21,299 nucleotides of DNA. It comes from Candidatus Pacearchaeota archaeon CG10_big_fil_rev_8_21_14_0_10_32_14. GTDB lineage: Archaea; Nanobdellota; Nanobdellia; Pacearchaeales; GW2011-AR1. Positions 14,553-21,221 of the stretch are shown one piece after another. The position numbers and the translations under genes were made by a program. The DNA is taken from positions 1-21,299 of the forward strand of contig PFCY01000012.1 in NCBI GenBank assembly GCA_002763085.1, read 5' to 3'. Below the pieces are notes generated by a model. The model saw only the letters and a list, made by a program, of their open reading frames with translations. It was not told the DNA's origin and did not search any database. Each line of letters opens with the position of its first letter. The first letter of the stretch is position 1.

Positions 14553-14631
14553 AAAATTATTCACTATCAATAGTCCAGATTTCTTTCTTATTTTTCTTAT
14601 AAAAATTAGGGATTAATTTTTTCGTTAGTGA

Positions 14632-14656
14632 AAAACCCGCACGTAAGTCGGGTTTT
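14632..14656 (+). terminator. Hairpin terminator candidate after gltX
   Basis: AAAACCCG and CGGGTTTT form an 8-bp stem with a 9-nt loop, ending in a T-run on the plus strand. It lies 80 nt after the gltX stop and before the HicBA promoter. Confidence 0.6.
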
Positions 14657-14670
14657 GAGCTATTAATAAA

Positions 14671-14684
14671 CGAGCGAAGCGAGC
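14671..14684. repeat. CGAGCGAAGCGAGC motif
   Basis: A short GC-rich word in AT-rich intergenic DNA containing GCGAAGC, as in the other intergenic elements. It does not form a long stem. It reads as overlapping direct repeats of GCGA. Confidence 0.4.
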
Positions 14685-14705
14685 TAACCTTCTCATAGAT
14701 AGAAA

Positions 14706-14715
14706 ATTATATAAG
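14706..14715 (+). promoter_or_regulatory. TATA box of the hicBA operon
   Basis: ATTATATAAG is centred about 27 nt upstream of the ATG at 14737. Confidence 0.6.
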
Positions 14716-14736
14716 TCACTTATATCTTAAATATCA

Positions 14737-14964
14737 ATGGAAAATACATTAGATTTCAACGTCATAATTGAACAAGACGAAGATGGAATTTTTATAGCGA
14801 GAGTTCCACAGATTGATGGATGTTATACACAGGGAAAAAATTTACATGAAGTCTTAGAAAGAATTAAAGAAGCTATAGAAGTTTGTTTAGAAGGAGATAA
14901 AGAAAACATCTCTCCATTAAAATTTATAGGTATTCAAAAAGTTCAAGTTTCAGCGTCTCAATAA
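14737..14964 (+). CDS. hicB: HicB-type antitoxin
   Basis: A 75-aa short-form HicB, a partially degraded RNase H fold that neutralises HicA. The pattern is FNVIIEQDEDGIFIARVPQIDGCYTQG followed by the helix LHEVLERIKEAIEVCLEG (about residues 36-53). The C-terminal DNA-binding domain found in longer HicB proteins is absent, so repression of its own promoter is less certain. It is the first gene of the pair and ends one base before the hicA ATG. Confidence 0.9.
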   Translation: MENTLDFNVIIEQDEDGIFIARVPQIDGCYTQGKNLHEVLERIKEAIEVCLEGDKENISPLKFIGIQKVQVSASQ

Positions 14965-14965
14965 A

Positions 14966-15199
14966 ATGCCAAAGCTTGTGACAATTTCTGGAAAGAAATT
15001 TTGTAAAATTCTTGAAAAATTAGGTTTTGAAAAGATTTTTGGAAAGGGTAGTCACGTTAGATATAAACATCCCGATGGAAGGAGAACTGTCGTTCCGGTT
15101 CATGGAAATGAAGATTTAGGCAAAGGTTTGTTATTAGAAATCTTAAAGCAAATTAACTTATCAAAAGAAGGATATGAAGAATTAAGGAATCAACTATGA
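14966..15199 (+). CDS. hicA: HicA-type mRNA interferase toxin
   Basis: A 77-aa HicA toxin with a double-stranded-RNA-binding-like fold that cleaves mRNA. The conserved catalytic His is H30 in the GKGSHVRY motif, followed by KHPDGRRTVVPVHG (residues 34-47) and a C-terminal helix pair. The N-terminus SGKKFCKILEKLGF is the family helix. The frame is intact. The order hicB-hicA is the less common antitoxin-first arrangement. It was recognised by motif, not by search. Confidence 0.92.
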   Translation: MPKLVTISGKKFCKILEKLGFEKIFGKGSHVRYKHPDGRRTVVPVHGNEDLGKGLLLEILKQINLSKEGYEELRNQL

Positions 15200-15257
15200 C
15201 TCGTTAGACAATTTATTATTTTCTCAAATTATCTTCATTAATCTCGTCTCGTGCGAA

Positions 15258-15279
15258 ACATTCAGGCGAAGCTGAATGT
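15258..15279. repeat. GCGAAG-loop intergenic hairpin
   Basis: ACATTCAG and CTGAATGT form an 8-bp stem around the loop GCGAAG. It lies in the 195-nt gap between hicA and the pilin gene. Confidence 0.65.
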
Positions 15280-15284
15280 GAAGC

Positions 15285-15313
15285 CATTAATTGCGAACGT
15301 AGTGAGCACAATT
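15285..15313. repeat. Second imperfect hairpin, related sequence
   Basis: CATTAATTGCGAACGTAGT resembles the core of the hairpin at 12813 (CATTAATCTGCGAAGCAGT). AATTG at 15289 can pair with CAATT at 15309. Confidence 0.5.
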
Positions 15314-15345
15314 ATTATTGAGTCATATTTCATTATTCCGTAAAC

Positions 15346-15355
15346 CTTTTATACT
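15346..15355 (+). promoter_or_regulatory. TATA box of the pilin gene
   Basis: CTTTTATACT lies about 70 nt upstream of the chosen TTG start. Transcription would begin near 15376, giving a leader of about 40 nt, unlike the leaderless neighbours. Confidence 0.5.
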
Positions 15356-15375
15356 CTATAATCTTCATACGGTAA

Positions 15376-15393
15376 CCTATTATTTTAAATAGG
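15376..15393 (+). promoter_or_regulatory. Small 5' UTR hairpin of the pilin mRNA
   Basis: CCTATT and AATAGG can form a 6-bp stem at the predicted 5' end of the transcript. Such a structure could protect the mRNA. It is short and AT-rich, so the call is tentative. Confidence 0.35.
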
Positions 15394-15403
15394 ATTGATG
15401 AAA

Positions 15404-15411
15404 GGAGGTGA
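15404..15411 (+). promoter_or_regulatory. Strong Shine-Dalgarno that sets the pilin start
   Basis: GGAGGTGA matches the archaeal anti-Shine-Dalgarno sequence and lies 7 nt before the TTG at 15419. It decides against the in-frame ATG at 15398 and TTG at 15395, which lie upstream of it. Confidence 0.8.
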
Positions 15412-15418
15412 AGATAAA

Positions 15419-15958
15419 TTGAGACAAATAAATAAAAAAGGTCTATCTACAATTGTAACTACTTTAATAATGGTTTTGCTCGTTATCGTTGCCATAATGA
15501 TCGTATGGGGCGTTGTAAACGGGATGTTATCTAATACTAAAAGTAGAACTGAAACATTAAGTAAATGTACTGAGATAAGTATTCAGACTTCAGTTAAAGG
15601 AGGAACTTCTCCAACTGATCAGTCAAGATGTGGAACACAATTTGTGGCTGGGGGTAGTGAGGATTGTCAAGTTACTGTTGAGAGAAAACTTGGAGGTGGA
15701 GGAACGATCGACGGATTGAAGATCGTTGTTTCAGATGGTACGAGTTCAATTTCTGAAGATTTTACCGCTTCAACTGGCGAAACGGGAAATTTAGGAGAGG
15801 TAGCTTCAAAAACTTTTACAGTTGATCAAACAACTGCAACAACATTAATTGATGCTGTAGGAACTTCATATAAAATAACTGCTGTTCCATTTTTCTTGGA
15901 CGCATCAGGTAAGCAAGTTTATTGTAATGAAGCAACATATACCTTTTCACATCCATAA
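15419..15958 (+). CDS. Archaeal type IV pilin-like protein
   Basis: A 179-aa precursor starting at TTG 15419. The class III signal is a basic leader ending in K6-K7-G8, then L9-S10-T11-I12-V13 and a hydrophobic helix of about 25 residues (TTLIMVLLVIVAIMIVWGVV). Cleavage by a prepilin peptidase after G8 is expected, and the helix would pack in the pilus core. The exposed part is rich in T/S/G and predicted beta-strand, with several cysteines that could form disulfides. The strong Shine-Dalgarno suggests high translation, as expected for a structural subunit. No assembly ATPase is in the window. It could be a pilin, an archaellin-like subunit or an adhesin; the pilin-type N-terminus is the secure part. 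Confidence 0.8.
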   Translation: MRQINKKGLSTIVTTLIMVLLVIVAIMIVWGVVNGMLSNTKSRTETLSKCTEISIQTSVKGGTSPTDQSRCGTQFVAGGSEDCQVTVERKLGGGGTIDGLKIVVSDGTSSISEDFTASTGETGNLGEVASKTFTVDQTTATTLIDAVGTSYKITAVPFFLDASGKQVYCNEATYTFSHP

Positions 15959-15960
15959 TT

Positions 15961-16009
15961 TTATTTTTTATTTTTTCTATTTCTTTTTTTTAGAACTTAG
16001 CGGACGCTA
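15961..16009 (+). repeat. T-rich tract plus TAGCG hairpin, copy A
   Basis: A ~30-nt T-rich tract followed by TAGAAC and TAGCG-GA-CGCTA. It follows the pilin stop and could terminate that transcript. It closely resembles the element at 17111-17163, in the same orientation. Confidence 0.6.
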
Positions 16010-16017
16010 GAAAAGTA

Positions 16018-16641
16018 TCAAGACTTAATTTCAACATCACTCCATAAATCATATATTTTAGGAACGACTTTTTTACTTTTTAGATAATCTTTTATTTTGT
16101 GACTGTATTGCGCAGGTACTAAAATAATATTTTTCCCAAGTTTAATCCCATTTATCTCGTCAATTAAACCAGGAACTTTCTTTCCATTAAAAGTGTAGCC
16201 GTATATTTTCCTATGGATAGCAACCCTTTTTTTATCAGGCCTAATATTTTCTATAGAAAATAAGATGTACTGGTTAGTTTTTTCAACATTTGATTTTAAC
16301 TTCCCGTAAAGTAAAATTCCCGTCGTCGTTATCGCTCTTTTCAAATTTGCCCATTCTTTATCCTCCAATTTCCCCACAATTATAGAAATTTTCATTTCAA
16401 TACCTTTTAATTTCCATTTTTTATAGACTTCAGTCTTAGAATAATCTTCTTTTAATTTTGAAATAGTTTTTTCTAATTTTTTATTTGTAGTATCTATAAA
16501 AAGGTCAATATCTGATTTTTCATCGAAGTCTCCTCTGCTAATAGAACCATGTAAAATAATTCTTTCAATTCCTTCTACACTTTTAATTAGGTAACTACTG
16601 AAGTCCATTGCATAAGATATTGATTCATTTCTTTTTTGCAT
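16018..16641 (-). CDS. MNT-type nucleotidyltransferase (antitoxin-like)
   Basis: A 207-aa protein with an MNT nucleotidyltransferase domain in its first half: H31-G32-S33, R36-G37 and D44-x-D46 (KSDIDLFID). The second half (residues 130-207) has no motif that I recognise. The start is the ATG at 16641, not the in-frame TTG at 16647. It overlaps the end of the HEPN gene by 17 nt, so the two are translationally coupled. In studied HEPN/MNT pairs the MNT protein inactivates the HEPN RNase by nucleotide addition. The frame is intact although the HEPN gene carries a nonsense codon. Confidence 0.82.
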   Translation of the reverse strand: MQKRNESISYAMDFSSYLIKSVEGIERIILHGSISRGDFDEKSDIDLFIDTTNKKLEKTISKLKEDYSKTEVYKKWKLKGIEMKISIIVGKLEDKEWANLKRAITTTGILLYGKLKSNVEKTNQYILFSIENIRPDKKRVAIHRKIYGYTFNGKKVPGLIDEINGIKLGKNIILVPAQYSHKIKDYLKSKKVVPKIYDLWSDVEIKS

Positions 16642-17032
16642 TTTCAATTTCCTTTTCTATTATTTTTTTCAACTCTTGAAAAGCAAGTATTGCCCTTTCT
16701 ATTCTCTCTTTGGTTTTCCTAGATCCATAACATAAGGCGATTCTTTCATTTTCAATTTCTTCCATCAATTTTAAGATTTGATTTCTTGATGGAAAATTGA
16801 GAGGTAATCTACTATCAATTAAACTTTTACTTTTGAATATTCGGTGGTCATATTGATCTCCTGACCCCTCGATTAAGTGGAGAGTATGGAGAAATATAGA
16901 GAATAGTTCCACAGACCCTTTTGATATATTAAATCCAATATTTCTCTGATTTTCTTCTATGCCTCTATCTATATTTAGTTTTATATTCTCAATGTGTTAT
17001 TCTAGAGCTTTTTTGTGTTCTTCTATTTTCAT
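16625..17032 (-). pseudogene. HEPN-domain toxin gene interrupted by an in-frame TAA
   Basis: From the ATG at 17032 one frame runs to the stop at 16625-16627 (136 codons), broken only by a TAA at codon 12 (16997-16999). Before the stop it reads MKIEEHKKALE, after it HIENIKLNIDRGIEEN. The body contains SVELFSIFLHTLHLIEGSG and ENERIALCYGSRKT, the latter with the HEPN R-x4-Y motif. An ordinary restart exists only at GTG 16912, giving a 95-aa protein without the first helix. GAA or CAA in place of TAA would restore a normal ~135-aa HEPN protein. The NTase gene downstream overlaps its end. Confidence 0.75.
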
Positions 17033-17110
17033 TGTTACGATTGTAATAGGTATGATGATTCTAAATTTCAATGGAAAGAACAATGATGGAATAAATTCAA
17101 TATTTAACGC

Positions 17111-17163
17111 TTATTTTTATTTTTTTCTTATTCTTTTTTTATTTTAGAAGTTAGCGAGAGCTA
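17111..17163 (+). repeat. T-rich tract plus TAGC hairpin, copy B
   Basis: A T-rich tract followed by TAGAAG and TAGC-GAGA-GCTA, ending 3 nt before the U32 gene. It aligns with copy A at 15961-16009 in the same orientation. Here the flanking genes are both on the minus strand, where the tract reads as A, so it cannot be their oligo-T terminator. Confidence 0.6.
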
Positions 17164-17165
17164 TA

Positions 17166-18389
17166 TTATTTTTTCTCAACATTAATTAAAACATAAACTT
17201 CGTCATTTTTTCTAATCCTTCCGTCCTTAGGTAAATTTTCAAAAAGCAAAGCCACCTCGTCCCCTTTTTGTGCAGATTCAATTTCCTGTCCTTTCATTTC
17301 AATTTTTTTCAATGTTGTTTCATGAACACCTGTTGTTTGTCCTATAATGACTATCTTATTTCCTTGTTTTACTTCTCCGCTCAAAACAACAATACAAACT
17401 CCAAGTTTTGTCAAAAAGTTTTTTACTTTTCCAGTAAAAACTTTTTTTTCAGTAGCTGCAGAATGTTGAACTTTTGAAAAATCATCAGATGTCGGGAAAC
17501 CTTTGTAAAAACCACTAGACAGTCCCTTATTGTAAACTTTTTCTAATTCGCAAACCGAATCTTCAATTTCTTTATCACTCATTTTTTTATCAAGTGCTTT
17601 CCTATAAATTGATGTCACAGTCTTAACGTATCGAGGATCTCTATTTCTCCCTTCAATCTTAAACGAAGTGATCCCCGCTTTTTTCATTTCTTCAATGAAC
17701 GGCAATGTGCACAAATCTTTAGCAGAAAGTATATGATTATTTTCAATTTTCATTTCATGTCCTTGATCGTCTTTAATAGTATAAGGTCGCCTGCAATTTT
17801 GTATACACTCACCCCTATTCGCAGATTTCTTATGATGGAACTGGCTCATTAAACATCTTCCAGAAATTGACAAACACATCGCTCCATGACAAAAACACTC
17901 AATTTCTATTTTAACTTTATCATGAATTGCTTTGACTTGTTCTAAATTTAATTCTCTAGCAAGGACAATCCTTTCAGCCCCAAGTTCTTTAAAATATTTT
18001 GCCGTCGCGGAATTTGCAGTTGACGCTTGAGTTGAAATATGAAATGGAACTTTATGCTTCTTGCAAAGTTGTATCACTGCCATATCCCAGCAAATAACCG
18101 CATCAACATAAGGTTTAATTTTCTTAATAGTTGATTCAAGTTTAGCCAGTTCGTTATCATAAACAATTATATTTAACGTGACATACATCTTGACTCGTTT
18201 TTTCAAAGGAGACTCTTTATCACAAATTTGCTTAATCTTTTTCAGATCACTAAATTCAAAATTCTTTGCTAAAGCTCTCATATTAAATTCCTTAACTCCA
18301 AAGTAAATGGCGTCAGCCCCACCATCAATTGCAGCTCTCAAATTAGTAAAATTTCCCGCCGGCGCTAGAAGTTCATAGGTAGTTTTCAT
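17166..18389 (-). CDS. U32 family protein, TrhP-like tRNA hydroxylase candidate
   Basis: A 407-aa member of the U32 'peptidase' family. Better-studied relatives (TrhP, RlhA, UbiU/V) are not proteases but Fe-S proteins of oxygen-independent hydroxylation; TrhP works on tRNA wobble uridine. The TIM-barrel domain starts with ELLAPAGNFTNLRAAIDGG. The family signature is CHGAMCLSISGRCLMSQ, then NRGECIQNCRRPY. Cys 172, 179, 195 and 227 match the spacing of the four cluster ligands. Residues 320-407 form a C-terminal beta-barrel-like domain with TGKV and RKNDEVYVL. A tRNA or rRNA hydroxylase is the best guess. The start fits the promoter at 18409-18420. Confidence 0.82.
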   Translation of the reverse strand: MKTTYELLAPAGNFTNLRAAIDGGADAIYFGVKEFNMRALAKNFEFSDLKKIKQICDKESPLKKRVKMYVTLNIIVYDNELAKLESTIKKIKPYVDAVICWDMAVIQLCKKHKVPFHISTQASTANSATAKYFKELGAERIVLARELNLEQVKAIHDKVKIEIECFCHGAMCLSISGRCLMSQFHHKKSANRGECIQNCRRPYTIKDDQGHEMKIENNHILSAKDLCTLPFIEEMKKAGITSFKIEGRNRDPRYVKTVTSIYRKALDKKMSDKEIEDSVCELEKVYNKGLSSGFYKGFPTSDDFSKVQHSAATEKKVFTGKVKNFLTKLGVCIVVLSGEVKQGNKIVIIGQTTGVHETTLKKIEMKGQEIESAQKGDEVALLFENLPKDGRIRKNDEVYVLINVEKK

Positions 18390-18408
18390 ATATATTTTTC
18401 ATAATCAA

Positions 18409-18420
18409 CCTTTTTATAAT
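18409..18420 (-). promoter_or_regulatory. TATA box of the U32 gene
   Basis: On the minus strand the box reads ATTATAAAAAGG, about 25 nt from the ATG at 18389. It is divergent from the promoter at 18455. Confidence 0.55.
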
Positions 18421-18454
18421 CTTTCTATTTAACTCTGAGTATAGAGCAATAATC

Positions 18455-18464
18455 TTTATAAAAA
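18455..18464 (+). promoter_or_regulatory. TATA box of the sugar dehydrogenase operon
   Basis: TTTATAAAAA is centred about 25 nt upstream of the ATG at 18484, predicting a leaderless first cistron. Confidence 0.6.
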
Positions 18465-18483
18465 GGGAAAATCTTGGCATAAA

Positions 18484-19743
18484 ATGGATGATATAATAAA
18501 AGAGAACAATTCAATAAACTTATCAAATAATTTTCTTTCGAAACCTTCAAATAAAAAATTCGATGTCGTCATTATAGGCGGTTTAGGACATGTTGGTTTA
18601 CCTCTGGGAATCGTCCTTGCAAAAGTTGGCCTAAAAGTTTCTTTACTTGATAAAGATCTTAAAAAAGCGTTAATGGTTATGAATGGCGAACTGCCTTTCG
18701 TCGAATATGGCGCAGAGCCGATCTTAAAAGAAGTTTTAGAAAATGGAAATTTAAAAGTCCATTCCAACGACGAGGTCATTTCAAGCGCTAAAGCGGTAAT
18801 AATATGTTTAGGAACGCCAATCGATGAATTCCTAAATCCAAAAACAAGAGAATTCTTAAATTTAATAAAAAACTTTAAATCTTATCTAAGCGAAGACCAG
18901 CTAATAATCATAAGAAGCACGGTCTATCCAAATACATGCGAGCAGATTTATAGAACGCTTGGCGAAGATAAAAAATGGAAACTTGCATATTGTCCGGAAA
19001 GAATTGTTCAAGGTTACGCTGTAAAAGAATTATTCGAATTACCTCAAATAGTATCAGGAATGACTCAAGAGGCGCAAGACGAAGCAGCAGAATTATTTAG
19101 TAAACTCTCCCCCAAAGTGATTATAACTCCACTTAAAGAAGCAGAACTCATAAAATTATTTTCTAACGCGTGGAGATATATTCAATTCGCTGTTACGAAC
19201 CAATTTTATATGATTTCAAAAAGATTCGATGTTGATTATGATCATCTAAGAATTTCAATGACAGAGGGATACGGCAGACTTGCTAATCTTCCACGAGCAG
19301 GTTTCGCCGCAGGACCATGTTTGCTAAAAGATACCATGCAACTAGCATCATTTGACTATTCAAATTTTCAGATTGGGCATGCAGCGATGAGGATAAACGA
19401 AGGGCTACCAAACTTTTTAGTTGAAGAATTAAAAAAAGTTCATGGAGACTTGCATAAAAAGAAAATCGGGATCCTCGGAATGGCTTTCAAGGCAGATATA
19501 GATGACATAAGAGATTCATTATCCTATAAACTTGGAAAAATTTTAAGATTTAATGGCGCAGATGTTTCTTACACAGACGAATTCGCAAAAAACCCAGACT
19601 TCATAACAAAAGAAGAACTAGTGAATAAATGCGAAATTATTATCGTCGGAGTTCCCCATTCAGCTTATTCAAGTTTAACCATTCCAAAAAATGCCGTCGT
19701 TGTTGATTTGTGGGGAATTCTTAAAAAATCTGATGGAAACTAA
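18484..19743 (+). CDS. UDP-sugar/GDP-sugar 6-dehydrogenase
   Basis: A 419-aa nucleotide-sugar dehydrogenase of the UDP-glucose/UDP-ManNAc/GDP-mannose group, which oxidises a sugar-nucleotide C6 alcohol to a uronic acid using two NAD+. Residues 27-60 form the Rossmann segment, with G33-x-G35-x-x-G38. IIRSTVYPNT and YCPERIVQGYAV (169-180) are family motifs. The catalytic cysteine is C279 in AAGPCLLKD; the more usual form is GG-S/P-C-x-P-K-D. GMAFKADIDDIRDS marks the C-terminal domain. CPERIVQG and the gene context favour a WecC-like UDP-HexNAc enzyme, but the substrate is not certain. It is the first gene of an operon, and its 3' end overlaps the next gene by 11 nt. Confidence 0.87.
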   Translation: MDDIIKENNSINLSNNFLSKPSNKKFDVVIIGGLGHVGLPLGIVLAKVGLKVSLLDKDLKKALMVMNGELPFVEYGAEPILKEVLENGNLKVHSNDEVISSAKAVIICLGTPIDEFLNPKTREFLNLIKNFKSYLSEDQLIIIRSTVYPNTCEQIYRTLGEDKKWKLAYCPERIVQGYAVKELFELPQIVSGMTQEAQDEAAELFSKLSPKVIITPLKEAELIKLFSNAWRYIQFAVTNQFYMISKRFDVDYDHLRISMTEGYGRLANLPRAGFAAGPCLLKDTMQLASFDYSNFQIGHAAMRINEGLPNFLVEELKKVHGDLHKKKIGILGMAFKADIDDIRDSLSYKLGKILRFNGADVSYTDEFAKNPDFITKEELVNKCEIIIVGVPHSAYSSLTIPKNAVVVDLWGILKKSDGN

Positions 19744-20488
19744 ATCAATTCTTTTGACTGGCGCATCCGGTAAATTAGGTCAGAGTATAATAAATTCTAA
19801 ATTATTTGATCATCTTTTGACTCCCTCAAGAGATGAATTGGATATTACAAATACAGAATCTGTAAGAAAATATTTCAATAAAAATAAATTTGAAATGATA
19901 ATTCACTGCGCAGCACTAGCGCGAATGGTATTGTGCGAGCAAAATCCTTCACTTGCAATACGCACAAATATAATCGGAACTTCAAATCTTGTTAATCATC
20001 TCTATGAAAACAAATTAGAGTCAAAAGTAAGAGTTGTCCATATTTCTACCGATGGAGTTTATCAAGGTACAGACGGAAATTATTCTGAACAAGATCCAAC
20101 AATCCCTTACAATATTTATGGATTAACAAAATTAGCTGCAGAATTTCCAGTTTCAGTTCTTCCAAACCATGTGATTATCAGAACAAGATTTTTTGATCCG
20201 GCTGATGCTAGATTTAATGATTACGCAGACGACATTTATACTTCAAAAATTCCTATTTCAGATTTAGTTGAAGCAATTAAGACACTTTCAATTTCAGATT
20301 ACATCGGAGTAATTAATGTAGGAGATAAAAAAATGTCCGAATATGAACGCCATAAACTATATCAACCTCAAATTATTAAATCATCATACGAAAAAATTCA
20401 ATCGCAATCAAAAGTTAAATTAGCAAAGGATGCGTCAATGAATATCTCGCTTTGGGAAAGAATAAAAAATGAAAAAAAGAAACACTAA
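19733..20488 (+). CDS. RmlD-like NAD(P)-dependent sugar-nucleotide reductase
   Basis: A 251-aa extended short-chain dehydrogenase/reductase of the RmlD/dTDP-4-dehydrorhamnose reductase type. The cofactor site is GASGKLGQ (about residues 9-16). Family elements include DELDITNTESVRKYF, the HISTDGVYQG strand and the catalytic YGLTK (Y-x3-K). The start at 19733 gives METKSILLTGASG, an 11-nt overlap with the dehydrogenase stop; a start at 19691 would lie inside that gene and add 14 residues out of family register. At 251 aa it is shorter than the usual ~290 aa. It probably makes a deoxy- or otherwise reduced sugar nucleotide for surface glycans. Confidence 0.82.
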   Translation: METKSILLTGASGKLGQSIINSKLFDHLLTPSRDELDITNTESVRKYFNKNKFEMIIHCAALARMVLCEQNPSLAIRTNIIGTSNLVNHLYENKLESKVRVVHISTDGVYQGTDGNYSEQDPTIPYNIYGLTKLAAEFPVSVLPNHVIIRTRFFDPADARFNDYADDIYTSKIPISDLVEAIKTLSISDYIGVINVGDKKMSEYERHKLYQPQIIKSSYEKIQSQSKVKLAKDASMNISLWERIKNEKKKH

Positions 20489-21221
20489 ACCCAAATTATC
20501 CCTTATTATTCCGGTGTATAATGAAGGAGCAAATCTTAATATCTCAATAAAGTTTATAGAATCGTATTTAGAAATGGATCATGAGATATTAGTTTGTTAT
20601 GATTTTGATGAAGATGATAGCATTCCCGTAGTTAAAAAATTACAAAAATTATATCCAAACATCAAACTTGTAAAAAATAATCTTGGAAGAGGAGTTCATA
20701 ATGCTATTAAAGCAGGAATTAAAGACGCTTCAGGAGAATTATCTCTAATTCTTACAGCAGACGATATAGGGCCCGTAATCTCAATCGGAAAAATGATAAC
20801 CTTAATGGATAGAGGATGTGATATCGTCGGTTGCACAAGATACGATTACGGAGGAAGAATCTATGGAGGTTCATTAAGTGAAAGAATATTATCTAAATTA
20901 TCAAATAAACTCTTTTATCTATTTGTATCAAAAACGTTTACTGATTCAACTAATGGAATAAAAATGCTGCGAACATCGAGATTTAAAGATATAAATTTTG
21001 AAGCGAAAGTTGGCTGGTCAATTGGATTCGAAATTGCAATAAAATCTCAGATTGAAAGAATGAATCTTGGTGAAGTTCCTATAAGTTCAATGAATAGGTT
21101 TTATGGAGGTAAATCTAAATTTACTTTAGGACCATGGGTTAATGAATATACTCGGTGGTTTTTTTATGGATATAAAAAATTGGCATTCCAAAAGAACAAA
21201 CCTAAAGTTCTAAGACTATAA
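20469..21221 (+). CDS. Family 2 glycosyltransferase (DPMS/ArnC-like)
   Basis: A 250-aa GT2-family glycosyltransferase. The N-terminus PKLSLIIPVYNEGANL (residues 8-23) is the family start. D45-F-D47 and T96-A-D98-D99 are the nucleotide-sugar and metal-binding acidic motifs. NLGRGVHNAIKAGIKDASG is typical of dolichol-phosphate mannose synthase-like enzymes. There is no C-terminal membrane helix, so it acts in the cytoplasm or at the membrane face. The ATG at 20469 overlaps the reductase gene by 20 nt. It may transfer a sugar made by its neighbours to a lipid carrier. Confidence 0.87.
   Translation: MKKRNTKPKLSLIIPVYNEGANLNISIKFIESYLEMDHEILVCYDFDEDDSIPVVKKLQKLYPNIKLVKNNLGRGVHNAIKAGIKDASGELSLILTADDIGPVISIGKMITLMDRGCDIVGCTRYDYGGRIYGGSLSERILSKLSNKLFYLFVSKTFTDSTNGIKMLRTSRFKDINFEAKVGWSIGFEIAIKSQIERMNLGEVPISSMNRFYGGKSKFTLGPWVNEYTRWFFYGYKKLAFQKNKPKVLRL

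Noticed and set aside
14553..14736. Missing anticodon-binding domain of GluRS encoded in another frame
   Set aside because: I read all frames after the stop. They hold the terminator hairpin, the GCGAAGC word and the HicBA promoter, with no continuation of the protein.
16959..17147. 62-codon plus-strand frame with a hydrophobic, membrane-like sequence
   Set aside because: It lies antisense to the start of the HEPN gene and runs into a T-rich repeat, which by itself yields F/L/I codons. No promoter or RBS fits.
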